The position numbers and the translations under genes were made by a program. Under the pieces are notes generated by a model. That model made no database searches. It was not told the DNA's origin and saw nothing but the letters and a program-made list of their open reading frames with translations. From NCBI RefSeq assembly GCF_014653695.1, contig NZ_BNAR01000006.1, forward strand, positions 186,001 through 250,000: a stretch of DNA of 64,000 nt, given 5' to 3'. Source of the stretch: Lentzea cavernae. Its GTDB lineage: Bacteria > Actinomycetota > Actinomycetes > Mycobacteriales > Pseudonocardiaceae. This document shows, in pieces, positions 35,559 through 45,095 of the stretch (within the stretch, counting starts at the first letter, position 1; the number at the start of each line of letters is the position of its first letter).

Positions 35559-35732
35559 GCCGAAGAGGCCGCCGGTTCGATCCCACTTCAGCCGGAAGGC
35601 AAGTTCGTCGAGGTACATCAGGTCCACCAGGACGTGCCGGACCCCGGATTCCGCCTCGACGCGCCTGATCAGCGCGGAGGCCTCATCCACGACGGTGTCG
35701 GTGCGAATGGGCGGGTAGATGCGCAGAATCAC
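35520..35732 (-). pseudogene. fragment of an unrecognised gene
   Basis: The frame ending at 35520 has good codon bias and a plausible alpha/beta pattern only in its last 70 codons (ILRIYPPIRTDTVVDEASAL, HVLVDLMYLDELAFRLKWD). Upstream the frame loses protein-like character and enters DNA that is coding-like on the other strand. A GTG at 35732 could start a 70-residue protein, but a 3' gene remnant is more likely, given the decayed neighbour. No family was recognised. Confidence 0.4.
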
Positions 35733-35744
35733 GTCCAGCTCGTT

Positions 35745-36620
35745 CGGGTCGCGTCCTGCGCGAGCACCATGTCGCGGAGTTGGGGAGCACCAACGCCGGC
35801 AGCCAGCCGTCGGCCTGGGTGGCCACGCGGCGCATCGAGGGCGAGACGAACGCGGACGCGCTGGGCATCCCGTTCGCGAACAGGCCTTCCGGTCTGGACG
35901 GCTTGACCGCGGGGCCTTGGCCGGACGGCGAGCGTTGCTGGTGCTGGACAATGCGAGGGACAGCAGACAGCTGATGCCCTTGCTGTCGGCGTCGGCTGGC
36001 TGCCTGGTGGTGATCACCAGCAGGAGGGAGCTGACCTCGTTCGTCGCCTCGATGGGAGCGTCCTCGATCAGGATCGGGTTCAGACTCCTCGCGCTGCTGC
36101 CGCTCAGCCGGACCACGACGCCTGCGGTGGCGAGCCTGACGGCGGTGCCGGTGTCCCGTGCCCGAGCGGTGCTCCGCGAGCTGAGCGTGCTGTGCCTGAT
36201 CACGGAGGACGGGCCCGGCCAGTTCAGCTGGCACGACCTGCCGGACGCGTACGCCGCCGAGTTACTGGCAGAAAACGTTGACAGCGAGGAACAACACGCG
36301 GCCTGCCGCCGCATGCTGCACCACTACCTCGTACTGACGCGCAACGCGTCGCTGCGTCTGCACTTCACTGACGACGTGCCGGCAGGTGAGGTCTCGAGTC
36401 CTGACCGCTGGCGTGGCACCTGCGCTACCACCTCGACTCGGCGTTCCTGTGGGACGAGATGCCGGTTGCGAACGAGATCTCCCTGCACGGGCGACGATGT
36501 CGGGACTGGGTACTCGCACGGGAGCCTCTCCCGCGCCGCCGCGATGCTCGGCGACGTGAAACTCACCGCGGAACATCTGCGGAGGGCGATTGAGGCGCGC
36601 GGTGCCCATCAGACCTAGGG
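35745..36620 (+). pseudogene. decayed AfsR/NB-ARC-type regulator gene
   Basis: Pieces of an AfsR-like ATPase are recognisable in shifting frames: LAGRRALLVLDNARDSRQL with LVVITSRREL (Walker B and sensor region), then FRLLALLPLSRTTTPAVASL and FSWHDLPDAYAAELLAENV (winged-helix part of NB-ARC regulators). The P-loop and DNA-binding domain are missing, the frame breaks near 36410 and a stop occurs at 36616. The coding periodicity is partly kept, so decay is recent. Confidence 0.7.
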
Positions 36621-36770
36621 CTACGCGCGCCTGCAGGCCGCAAACTGGTTCCTCCACATCGGCCAGTCCAAGAGCGGACTCGCCGCCCGGAGCAGGCGCG
36701 CGCACTGTTCCAGTAGACGGCTTCTCGCTACCAGCAAGAGGCTCTGCATGAGTAGACCGCGCTCTCCCAC

Positions 36771-37286
36771 GTGAAGATCGGACGGTACGGCGCCGTCGTC
36801 GAGACCCTGGCAGTGAACTACGAGATGCTGGGCGAGCACCGCAAGGCCGCCGAGCTTTACGAGTTGTCGCTGAAGGTGATCCTTGAGCTGACCGATGCCA
36901 AGTGGTCACGGCTCCCCTGCAGCTTCGAGGAGCAGTTCATCGCCGAGAGCTTTTCGCTGGCTCGAACGCTGTACATGGCCAGAGAGACCGACCGAGTCCT
37001 CACGATGCTCGATCACGTTCGTACCGGACAGCAGGTCGATCACCAATGGTTCGTGGCGTGTCTTCGAGCGGTGGACGAACTGGCCTCCGTGTCGGCGGAG
37101 ACGGGAGCCACTCAATTACCTCTTCTAACTGCGAGACCGGACCGTTCCCCTTTCCCGCTCGTGACACGTCCAGTCGAATATTCATTGGACATGTTTGTTG
37201 ATCTGACTCCAATGGACGCTGGACACATCATGATCAACGGGGTAGATCCAATGAATTTGAGTTCGGCCGACTGCGAGGTCTTTTGA
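36771..37286 (+). CDS. TPR-like fragment or small protein, uncertain
   Basis: A 171-residue frame starting at GTG, with one clear TPR-like helix pair (VETLAVNYEMLGEHRKAAEL, YELSLKVILEL) and a second helical stretch (FIAESFSLARTLYMARETDR). The last third is visibly richer in A/T and ends NLSSADCEVF. It could be the surviving TPR tail of the decayed NB-ARC gene upstream or a separate small gene at the edge of the island that follows. No convincing ribosome-binding site was found. Confidence 0.4.
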   Translation: MKIGRYGAVVETLAVNYEMLGEHRKAAELYELSLKVILELTDAKWSRLPCSFEEQFIAESFSLARTLYMARETDRVLTMLDHVRTGQQVDHQWFVACLRAVDELASVSAETGATQLPLLTARPDRSPFPLVTRPVEYSLDMFVDLTPMDAGHIMINGVDPMNLSSADCEVF

Positions 37287-37348
37287 CTCGCGGTGCTTTA
37301 CCGTATTGGTACCCTGCAGGGCTCAGCCGATCGAGGGGATGGTGATCG

Positions 37349-39739
37349 TTGCTGTCCCAGCCACTCCACCATGCCATCGTCGTTGTGGACGTCGCGAAGT
37401 TCGGTGACAGAGCACGTGGCGACATGCATCGGTCCGCCGTGCGAGACGGACTCTTCGACGCCTTGAAGCACGCGTTCAACGAAGCCGGGATCGACTGGAA
37501 GGCGTGCGAGGTTCAGACCAGGGGTGACGGTGCCCTGATTCTCGTGCCCGCCCGCTTCCCTGAAAGACAGCTCGTCGACCGCGTGCCGACGAGACTGGCC
37601 GCGGGAGTGCGCAGGCACAACGCGAAATTCGCCGCTGAGGGAGAGATGCGATTACGACTCGCCTTCCACTCGGGTCCGGTGGAGGTCGTCGAGAACGGCA
37701 GTGCCGACGCCCCGGTGCTCCTGGCCTGCCGCCTGGTGGACTCGGACGAGGCTCGCGAAGCACAACAGGCCTCCGACGACCCGATCACGATCATCGTCTC
37801 CGAGGTCTTCTACCGGGACACGGTCCTCAACGAGCCCGCCGCCGAACCCAAGGCGTATCGACGAGTGCCACTTCGTGTGAAAGAAGGACACACGATCGCG
37901 TGGATCCGGTCGCACGCCAGGCCGCACTCACCCGCGCGGCCCATAGTGATCCAAGGGCTGCCGAGCACTCAGGAGCGTCCGACCGAGGCGGACGATCTGG
38001 TCGACGTCATCGTCGCCGCACCGGCACTGCGGCATGAGGAGGCGAGGATCCGATTGCTCGGCATGTTGCCTGACGAGATCTCCCTGGCCGTGCCTCATGA
38101 GCTGGATCTCTGGTCCTTCGCGCGAAAACTCGCCCACAACTGCGCGGAGCGGCCCGGCGGGCTCGCCCACCTCGCCGGCGCGCTGAAGACGTTCACCGGC
38201 GATCACCGGCGAGTGGAGGCATCGCCGCGACGACGAGCAGACGAACAGCCCCTGGTCCGGCTCCACTCGGCTCTGTCCGCCATTCCCTGTTTGGGTGACC
38301 CCGTGAGGAGCGAACTCGTCGTCCGCAGGCTTCGAGAGGCGCTGAACGAGGAGTTCGCCGTCGAAGGACGGCCAGGATCACACGCTTTCATCGCACATCT
38401 CACCTCTGTGTGCAGCCACAACGCCGACCGGCTGCTCACGTTGTTGAACGTGGTGAGCCTCTTCGAAGGCGAATCTCCGGCACTGGCAGACTTACGCGAC
38501 GTCGTCGACGACCTAACCCGTGCCGAGCGCCCGGCAGACGTCTTCCCCTTCGATCAGAAAACCGAGCTCCTGAAGTTGTTGGCGGGCGCAGTCATCCCGA
38601 ACATCGGGGACGTCTACCGGGCCGCGGGTGGTCCCGCCGCGCCCGATTTGGGCAAGCACACGACCTACCCCCGAATTCTTCACACACTGGAATCACTCAA
38701 CGCGCGGCCGGACGGTCTACCGCGAATGCTGGTTTTCGTGGAGCAGATCGCGTCGCGGGTCGGCACGGAGTTGAGAGCGAGCCTCCGCCAGTGGACGAGA
38801 GCGATGGCCGAGTCGATGGGCCTGGACGAAGAGCTCTCGGAACTGCGCGACAAGATGCGGCGGGACCAGGACGCGGCGACACCACCAGCCCCGTCTACGC
38901 CGGTCGCCTACCTCGTGCTGAAACTGGAGCGGGAAGGACCTGCGGGCGGACGGTTCCGGCTGAGCAGCTGGCGGCAACTGGGAAACCCGTCGCGGTGGGA
39001 ACCCGAGCGCGGTAACGACAAGGCGGGCTCGCTCGACAACACGAAGAGCCACGTCGCCTCGCTGGTGGAACTCGTCGAGGCCGACTGGGGTGAACGCCAG
39101 CCGGACATCCACATCGAGTTCGTGCTCGACACCCCTGATCTGGGCGTGCTCGACGTGGACCAGTGGCCGTGGGAGAACGCCCCGTACTCCGAACCGATTG
39201 GATGCCGGTACCCAGTGGTCGTTCGCAGCGCGGAAAGAATGCGCGCACGTCATTACCACCGGGACTGGCGGCGGCGCTGGGACGAGTTGTCGACCCAGCT
39301 CGGACACCTCGGGCACGTCGAGCCGCACGGCGTGTTGCGGGGGTACGGGACGGACGAACGCGGCCTGCGCCAGCTCCGTGCCGCGCTGAGCAGGAGGTCC
39401 GACATCGTGGCGCTGGTGCTGACCGCACAGCCGCAGACCGACGACGCGGGTCGGAGCGAGATCTCGATAGGCATCACAGCGGGTGTGCCTCTCATCTGGC
39501 TGCACCGCGAGGACTGCGACCCGCTCGAGTTCGCCTCCGCCATCGACCAGCTGATGCACGACGACAAAGCTCAGGACCACCTGCTCGAACGCGTTCGGCA
39601 CGCTCGCTTGGCCGCCTACGCGAAAGCACAGGACGAGAAGCACATCGGCAGCGCTTTGACGGTGCTGTACGACGACCCGACCCGGCTGGTGACACCGCAC
39701 CGGCCGGGACATCCGGGCGTGGAGGGGGCGGTCGGATGA
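37349..39739 (+). CDS. VMAP-like conflict-system protein with cyclase-like N-terminus
   Basis: A 796-residue protein starting at TTG behind GAGGGGA. Residues 1-165 resemble a class III nucleotidyl-cyclase fold (AIVVVDVAKFGD, TRGDGALILVP, MRLRLAFHSGPV). The middle (about 215-390) holds two similar all-helical segments (IRLLGMLPDEISLAVPHELD and VRRLREALNEEF regions) resembling effector-associated adaptor domains. The C-terminal 270 residues (LVLKLEREGPAGGRFRLSSW, DVDQWPWENAPYSEPIGCRY, GVPLIWLHREDCDPLEF) match the VMAP C-terminal domain of the vWA-MoxR-associated NTPase conflict systems described by comparative genomics. Its stop overlaps the MoxR start (ATGA), which matches the VMAP-MoxR pairing. 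Cyclase activity is uncertain: key metal-binding Asp positions are only partly evident. Confidence 0.8.
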   Translation: MLSQPLHHAIVVVDVAKFGDRARGDMHRSAVRDGLFDALKHAFNEAGIDWKACEVQTRGDGALILVPARFPERQLVDRVPTRLAAGVRRHNAKFAAEGEMRLRLAFHSGPVEVVENGSADAPVLLACRLVDSDEAREAQQASDDPITIIVSEVFYRDTVLNEPAAEPKAYRRVPLRVKEGHTIAWIRSHARPHSPARPIVIQGLPSTQERPTEADDLVDVIVAAPALRHEEARIRLLGMLPDEISLAVPHELDLWSFARKLAHNCAERPGGLAHLAGALKTFTGDHRRVEASPRRRADEQPLVRLHSALSAIPCLGDPVRSELVVRRLREALNEEFAVEGRPGSHAFIAHLTSVCSHNADRLLTLLNVVSLFEGESPALADLRDVVDDLTRAERPADVFPFDQKTELLKLLAGAVIPNIGDVYRAAGGPAAPDLGKHTTYPRILHTLESLNARPDGLPRMLVFVEQIASRVGTELRASLRQWTRAMAESMGLDEELSELRDKMRRDQDAATPPAPSTPVAYLVLKLEREGPAGGRFRLSSWRQLGNPSRWEPERGNDKAGSLDNTKSHVASLVELVEADWGERQPDIHIEFVLDTPDLGVLDVDQWPWENAPYSEPIGCRYPVVVRSAERMRARHYHRDWRRRWDELSTQLGHLGHVEPHGVLRGYGTDERGLRQLRAALSRRSDIVALVLTAQPQTDDAGRSEISIGITAGVPLIWLHREDCDPLEFASAIDQLMHDDKAQDHLLERVRHARLAAYAKAQDEKHIGSALTVLYDDPTRLVTPHRPGHPGVEGAVG

Positions 39740-40736
39740 TCACGTGGCACGTGTACCGGGGCGATGGTTCAGCGGCGAAGTCGCCGCTCGGCAACCTGCC
39801 CGCGCCACCGCCGTGGCGGAAGTTCTCGGGGCAGGGCAACGCGTCGCGGCCCGACGACGACGGCGGAGAGGGCGACCGCCGGGTCGGCGCCGTGCAGCGA
39901 CGGCCACGCGAACCGCATCCCGTCGAAGTGGCCATGGTCAACTCCAGCATTCACCTGAGGCGCCCGCTGCTCGTGACCGGCGCACCGGGCACGGGCAAGT
40001 CCTCACTCGCGTACCTGATCGCTCGCGAGCTCGGCCTCGGGCCGGTGCTGCGGTGGCCCGTCAGCAGTCGAACCACGTTGTCTCAAGGGCTTTTCCTCTA
40101 CGACGCGATCGCACGGGTGCAGGCTGCCGCACACGAGGGCGAGCCGGACATCGGCGAGTTCATCCACCTCGGCCCGCTCGGCACCGCATTGCTGGCGGCG
40201 GATCTCCCGCGTGTTCTGCTGATCGACGAACTGGACAAAGGGGACATCGACCTGCCCAATGACCTCCTCAACGTCTTCGAGGAGGGCGAGTACGAGATCC
40301 CGGAATTGGTCCGCTACTCCAAGCGACAGGCCGAGGTGACTGTGCTGACACACGACAGGGGCCACACCGCTACCGTCCACAACGGACTGGTCCGTGCCGC
40401 GAGTTCCCGATCGTCATCATCACCAGCAACGGCGAGCGCGAGTTTCCCCCTGCCTTCCTCCGACGATGTCTGCGCCTGCACATCGGCAACCCGACAGCAC
40501 AACAGCTCGGTGCCATGGTCGCGGCCCACTTCGACGGGAGGGAACGCGCCGACACCGGCCGCCTCATCACCGAGTTCCTGGAACGCAGCAGCGAGGTGGG
40601 CGGACTGGCGGCCGACCAGCTCCTGAACGCCGTCCACCTGGCCACCGGTCTGGCGACATCCGGTGCCTACACACCCGATGACGACTGGAGGGACCTTCTC
40701 ACCGCCATCTGGCATCCACTGGCGGAACCCAGATGA
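39736..40736 (+). CDS. MoxR-type AAA+ ATPase of VMAP system, one-base frameshift
   Basis: Starts with MITWHVYRGDG inside the VMAP stop. Walker A is at 81-89 (GAPGTGKSS) and Walker B near 160-168 (VLLIDELDKGD). After VHNGLVRA the frame becomes Ser-rich nonsense and stops at 40626. The next frame continues the protein exactly (EFPIVIITSNGEREFPPAFL, LRRCLRLHIGNPTAQQLG) and ends at 40736, where its TGA overlaps the start of the next gene. A single missing base near 40396-40400 (GTGCCGCGAG, where GTGCCCGCGAG is expected) explains it. It is either a sequencing or assembly error or a real inactivating mutation. The intact protein would have about 333 residues. Confidence 0.82.
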
Positions 40737-43700
40737 AGGGACCACCAGACCTTCCCGCGCAGAACGTGGTGCTCCAGCACTTCGACGTCGCCGACGGCGG
40801 CGTCGAACGGCTGTCCACCAGCGGTCTGTCGTATCGGGAGATTCGCGACTCGCTGTGGCTGGCGGCACGAATCCATGCGCCCGAGATCGAATCGCCGGCG
40901 TCACCGGATCTCACAGAACCGATCTCAGAGCCCCTGACGTCGGCACCGGAAACGCGGCCTCGGTCAGAAGAGCGACCGCTGCCCGCTCCGGAGCCCGAGC
41001 CGTTCGACGTGGCCGAGCCCGAACCGGCGCCGGAGCACTTCGAGCGGTGGACGCCCAGCGCGGAGACCGTGTTCACCGGTCTCACGGACAGGGACGAGAA
41101 GAAAGGCCGCGCGGTGTCGGCGTGGCCGACCATGCCCGCGATGCCGGAACGTCGCGCGATCAGCCGTGCGCTGCGCCGGTTGTCCCGTCCGCACCCGTCG
41201 CCGTGGCAACAGGTCGTCGACGAGGAGGCGACGGCCATCCGCGCGGCCCAGGACGGCCTCTGGATACCTGAGCTGAAGGCCGCCCCGTCGCGCCGGTTCG
41301 ACATCGCATTCGTCGTCGACGCCGCGGTGGCGGGTGACATCTGGGAGCACACCACACGTGAATTTCGCGCGACGCTCGAGCAACAAGGCGCGTTTCGCGA
41401 TGTGCGCACCTATTTCTTCGACACCAGCAGCGCCGAGCTGCCGGACCGGCCGCTGCGCAGCGAAGGCGACGCCACCCACGACTGCGGTTTTCTCGTGGAG
41501 CCCACGGGCATGCGCATCGTGCTGGTGCTCACCGACACGATCGGCAAGGCGTGGCACAGCGGCGCGATGAGCCGTGTGCTCCACATGTGGGCCGAGCACA
41601 TGCCCGTCGCGATCGTGCAGACGCTGGCCCAGCGGCTCTGGTCGTGGGGTGGCGTGGTGACCCGCCACATGCTGCTGCACTCCCCCGCGCCGGGTGTCCC
41701 GAACAAGCGGCTCCGCGTCAACGGACTCACCACTCCAGACGTCATTCCAGTGCCCGTGCTCGGTCTGTCCGCCGAGTGGATGTCCGGCTGGTCCAGGCTG
41801 ATCGCCTCACCCGGTGCACAAACGGTGAAGACCACGGCGACGTTGGTAAGCGCTTACCCAGATCGATTGCCGCTCGACTCCGACGAAGACGAGACACTGA
41901 CGCCGGAGGAACGCGTCGTGCGGTTCCGCACCTACGCGTCCGGCGACGGCTTCCACCTCGCAGGGCTCCTTGCCGCAACGCCGTTGAGCCCATCGCTGAT
42001 GAAGCTGGTGCAGCGCGTGCTGCTGCCCAGTTCCGATCTCTCCGCGCTCGCCGAGGTCATGCTGGGCGGCCTGATGCACAGGGTGCCCTCCTCCGACACG
42101 TCCGCGCACGCCGTCGCCTACGAGTTCAAGGACGGGGTGCAGGAAGAGCTGCTGGCCACCGGCCGCAGGCTGGAGACAGCTCGGGTCGCTCGTGTCCTCG
42201 ACGACCACGCCGGGTCTGACATAGCGGCGCTGCGCGATCTTCGCGCCACCCTGGACGATCCGGCCCGCGTCCTCGAACCGGACGTCTCGCCGGAGAACCG
42301 CCCGTACCTCAAGGTCCAGGCCGCCGTGTTGCGCGCACTCGCCGGCCCCTATGCCCCACGCGCCAAGCAGCTCCGTAGAGCGCTCGACGAGTTCCCGGTT
42401 CCGCCGCCGCACAAGGGCACCTCGACGGAACCGGATCACCCCACTCGCCAACTTGACGGAGACGAACACGTGATCACAACCGACTCCCAGCCGATGGTCG
42501 ATCCGGCAGCGGAGCCGCAGGGAACCGAGACGCCGCAAGGAGTTGACCAAGTGAGCGCACCCGGCACGCACACCCCGGCACTTGAGCGGCGCACGTCCGG
42601 TTCACAACCACAGATCTGGGGGTCTGTGCCGTTGCGAAATCCCGACTTCGTCGGGCGGACCGAGCTGCTCGACCAACTGCGCACGCGGCTCAACGTCTTG
42701 GGACCGACGGCCGTTCTGCCCGAGACGCTGCACGGTCTCGGCGGCGTCGGCAAGTCCCAGACGGTGGTGGAGTACATCCACCGCCATGCCGCGGAGTACG
42801 ACCTCGTCTGGTGGGTGCCCGCCGAGCAGGTCGCTCAGATCAACGCCAGTTTCGTCGAACTCGCCAAACGACTCGGTGTGGCGACGGCGGGATCCGCCGA
42901 CACGGCAGTGCCCGCCGTGCTGGAGACCCTGCGGACCTACGATCCGGCAAAACGCTGGTTGCTCGTCTTCGACAACGCCGACGACCCGCAGGACGTGCGG
43001 CAGTTCTTCCCCGCCGGATCCGGCCACATCATCGTCACGTCGCGCAACGCCGACTGGAGTGGCGTGGCCCGCTCCGTCCTCGTGGACCTGTTCACCAGGG
43101 CGGAAAGCATCGAGCTGCTGCACAAGCGCGGCGGTGACATCGACGACGACGAGGCCAACGCGCTCGCCGAAGCCCTCGGTGACCTGCCGCTCGCAGTGGA
43201 GCAGGCCGCCGCGTGGCGGGCGACCACCGGCATGCAGGTCCCCGAATACCTCGAACTGCTGGAGCAGAACCGCCCGGAACTGCTGGACGCCGACGAACCC
43301 GGTGACGAACAGGTCCCCGTGGTCGCGGCGGTGTGGAACGTTCCCCTGAAGCGGCTGCGCGAGCAACACCCCGATGCTCTGCAGTTGCTCCGGGTGTGCG
43401 CCTTCTTCGGCCCGGAGCCCATCTCGCAGAAGCTGTTCCGCGGTGTGCGCAACGCTCCCGTCCCCGAAGAGCTGAAGGCCGCGCTCCGAGACCCGATCAA
43501 GCTCGGTCGCGCCGTGCGCCAGATCAGCCGGTACAGCCTCGCCAAGCTCGACCACCGCAACAACTCGCTGCAACTGCACCGCTTGGTGCAGACGGTGTTG
43601 AAGAACGGTTTGTCCGACGACGATCAGGAGATCATGCGGCACGCGGTGCACGTCCTCCTCGTCAACGGCGCTCCGGACGACCCCGACGCAACGAAGAACT

Positions 43701-45088
43701 GGCCGGAGTACGCCGAGTTGCTGCCACACGCCCTGGTGTCGCGGGCCGCGGACTGCCCGGACGAGTGGGTTCGCGAACTGGTGGACAACCTGGTCGTGTA
43801 CCTGCTCAACGCTGGCGACTTCGGCGGTGCGCGCGACCTGGCCGGTCAGGCTGTCAAATCCTGGACGGCGAAGCTGGGGGAGTCCGCCGAGGACACCCTC
43901 AAGATGTCCCGCCGGCTCGCGGTGGCGATGCGCCGGCTCGGTGAGATCGAAGGCGCCATCAGTCTGAACGAGAAGACCCGCCGGCTGCTCGCCGAGACCG
44001 TCGGTGAGAACCACGAGAGCATGCTCGAAATGCTCGATGCGGTCGCGGCGGACCTGCGGTCCCAGGGCCGTTTCCGCGAGGAGATGGAGCTGCAGCAGAC
44101 GGTGTACGACAGGTCAAAGGAACTGCTCGGCGGTGACGAGCCGACGACTCTGCGGTACGCACACAACCTCGCGGGCTGCCTGCGTCTCATGGGCGACTTC
44201 ATCGCGGCGCGCAAAGTGGACGAGAACAACCTGCGGCTTCGCACATCAGTGCTGGGAGCGGACCACTCCCAGACACTCGGTTCCCGCAACGCGCTCTGCA
44301 TGGACCTGCGCGAGTGCGGTTACTACGTGGAAGCGGCACAGGAGCAGCAGCAGGCGCTCGACTACCAGGTCGAGGTGCTCGGCGAGGACCACCCGCGGGT
44401 GATCGGAGCGAAGCGGAACCTGTCGGTGGCGCTGCGCAAGGCCGGTGACCACAGGCGGGCCCAACAACTGTCCGAGGACTGCCTGGAGCGGTACCAACGC
44501 CGTCACGGTGACAACCACATCGACACGATCACCGCGTTGATGAACCTCTCGACCGACCTGCGGCACTCCGGCGAACTCGGCAGGGCGGAGAAGGCCGCGC
44601 AACGCAGCTACAAGCAGTTCGAATCGCACCACGGGCAGCGTCACCCCCACACGCTCATCGCCGCGCTCAACCTGGCCGTCATCCGCCGGCTGCGCGGCGA
44701 GGTCGGAGAGGCTCTGAAGATCGACCAGCAGGCGTACCTGGATCTGGTCGAGGTCTTCGACGCGGACCACCCGTCGGCACTGGTCGCTGCCACGAACCTG
44801 GCCAGCGACCTGGCCGAGCTCGGTGAGGTCGAGCGGGCCAAGACCATGGACGAGGACGCTCTGGAGCGGTCCCGGCGGGTGCTCGGTGACGAACACCCGT
44901 CGACGCTGGCCCTGGCTCTCAACCTCTCGATCGACCTGGACACCCTCGGCGACCACACCGGTGCGGCTACGTTGCACCGCCAGACCGTCGCGGCGTTCCG
45001 CAAGGTGCTGGGTGACGACCACCCGGCCACCATCGCGGCCACGCAGTCCACCAGGGCGAACTGCGACACCGACACCATGCAGCTCTGA
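40733..45088 (+). CDS. SAV_2336-like / NB-ARC / TPR protein (FxsT type)
   Basis: A 1451-residue cytosolic protein. A short N-terminal helical part and acidic Pro/Glu linker precede a SAV_2336-like, vWA-related domain (about 185-500, FDIAFVVDAAVAGD, MRIVLVLTDTIGKAWHSGAM). After a linker comes an NB-ARC ATPase with P-loop near 668 (HGLGGVGKSQ), LLVFDNADDP and VTSRN. From about 1040 on there are eight or so kinesin-light-chain-like TPRs with recurrent LGEDHPxxLxAxxNLxxxL. This is the architecture of the FxSxx-COOH-system TPR protein (FxsT). With the VMAP-like and MoxR genes it forms an ATPase-centred three-gene operon in 4-nt overlaps. It is likely the sensor/effector platform. Confidence 0.88.
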   Translation: MKGPPDLPAQNVVLQHFDVADGGVERLSTSGLSYREIRDSLWLAARIHAPEIESPASPDLTEPISEPLTSAPETRPRSEERPLPAPEPEPFDVAEPEPAPEHFERWTPSAETVFTGLTDRDEKKGRAVSAWPTMPAMPERRAISRALRRLSRPHPSPWQQVVDEEATAIRAAQDGLWIPELKAAPSRRFDIAFVVDAAVAGDIWEHTTREFRATLEQQGAFRDVRTYFFDTSSAELPDRPLRSEGDATHDCGFLVEPTGMRIVLVLTDTIGKAWHSGAMSRVLHMWAEHMPVAIVQTLAQRLWSWGGVVTRHMLLHSPAPGVPNKRLRVNGLTTPDVIPVPVLGLSAEWMSGWSRLIASPGAQTVKTTATLVSAYPDRLPLDSDEDETLTPEERVVRFRTYASGDGFHLAGLLAATPLSPSLMKLVQRVLLPSSDLSALAEVMLGGLMHRVPSSDTSAHAVAYEFKDGVQEELLATGRRLETARVARVLDDHAGSDIAALRDLRATLDDPARVLEPDVSPENRPYLKVQAAVLRALAGPYAPRAKQLRRALDEFPVPPPHKGTSTEPDHPTRQLDGDEHVITTDSQPMVDPAAEPQGTETPQGVDQVSAPGTHTPALERRTSGSQPQIWGSVPLRNPDFVGRTELLDQLRTRLNVLGPTAVLPETLHGLGGVGKSQTVVEYIHRHAAEYDLVWWVPAEQVAQINASFVELAKRLGVATAGSADTAVPAVLETLRTYDPAKRWLLVFDNADDPQDVRQFFPAGSGHIIVTSRNADWSGVARSVLVDLFTRAESIELLHKRGGDIDDDEANALAEALGDLPLAVEQAAAWRATTGMQVPEYLELLEQNRPELLDADEPGDEQVPVVAAVWNVPLKRLREQHPDALQLLRVCAFFGPEPISQKLFRGVRNAPVPEELKAALRDPIKLGRAVRQISRYSLAKLDHRNNSLQLHRLVQTVLKNGLSDDDQEIMRHAVHVLLVNGAPDDPDATKNWPEYAELLPHALVSRAADCPDEWVRELVDNLVVYLLNAGDFGGARDLAGQAVKSWTAKLGESAEDTLKMSRRLAVAMRRLGEIEGAISLNEKTRRLLAETVGENHESMLEMLDAVAADLRSQGRFREEMELQQTVYDRSKELLGGDEPTTLRYAHNLAGCLRLMGDFIAARKVDENNLRLRTSVLGADHSQTLGSRNALCMDLRECGYYVEAAQEQQQALDYQVEVLGEDHPRVIGAKRNLSVALRKAGDHRRAQQLSEDCLERYQRRHGDNHIDTITALMNLSTDLRHSGELGRAEKAAQRSYKQFESHHGQRHPHTLIAALNLAVIRRLRGEVGEALKIDQQAYLDLVEVFDADHPSALVAATNLASDLAELGEVERAKTMDEDALERSRRVLGDEHPSTLALALNLSIDLDTLGDHTGAATLHRQTVAAFRKVLGDDHPATIAATQSTRANCDTDTMQL

Positions 45089-45095
45089 CAACCCG

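Noticed and set aside
40380..40410. Programmed -1 ribosomal frameshift in the MoxR gene
   Set aside because: The direction is right, but no slippery heptamer or downstream pseudoknot-like structure is evident; a lost base in GCCC is simpler.
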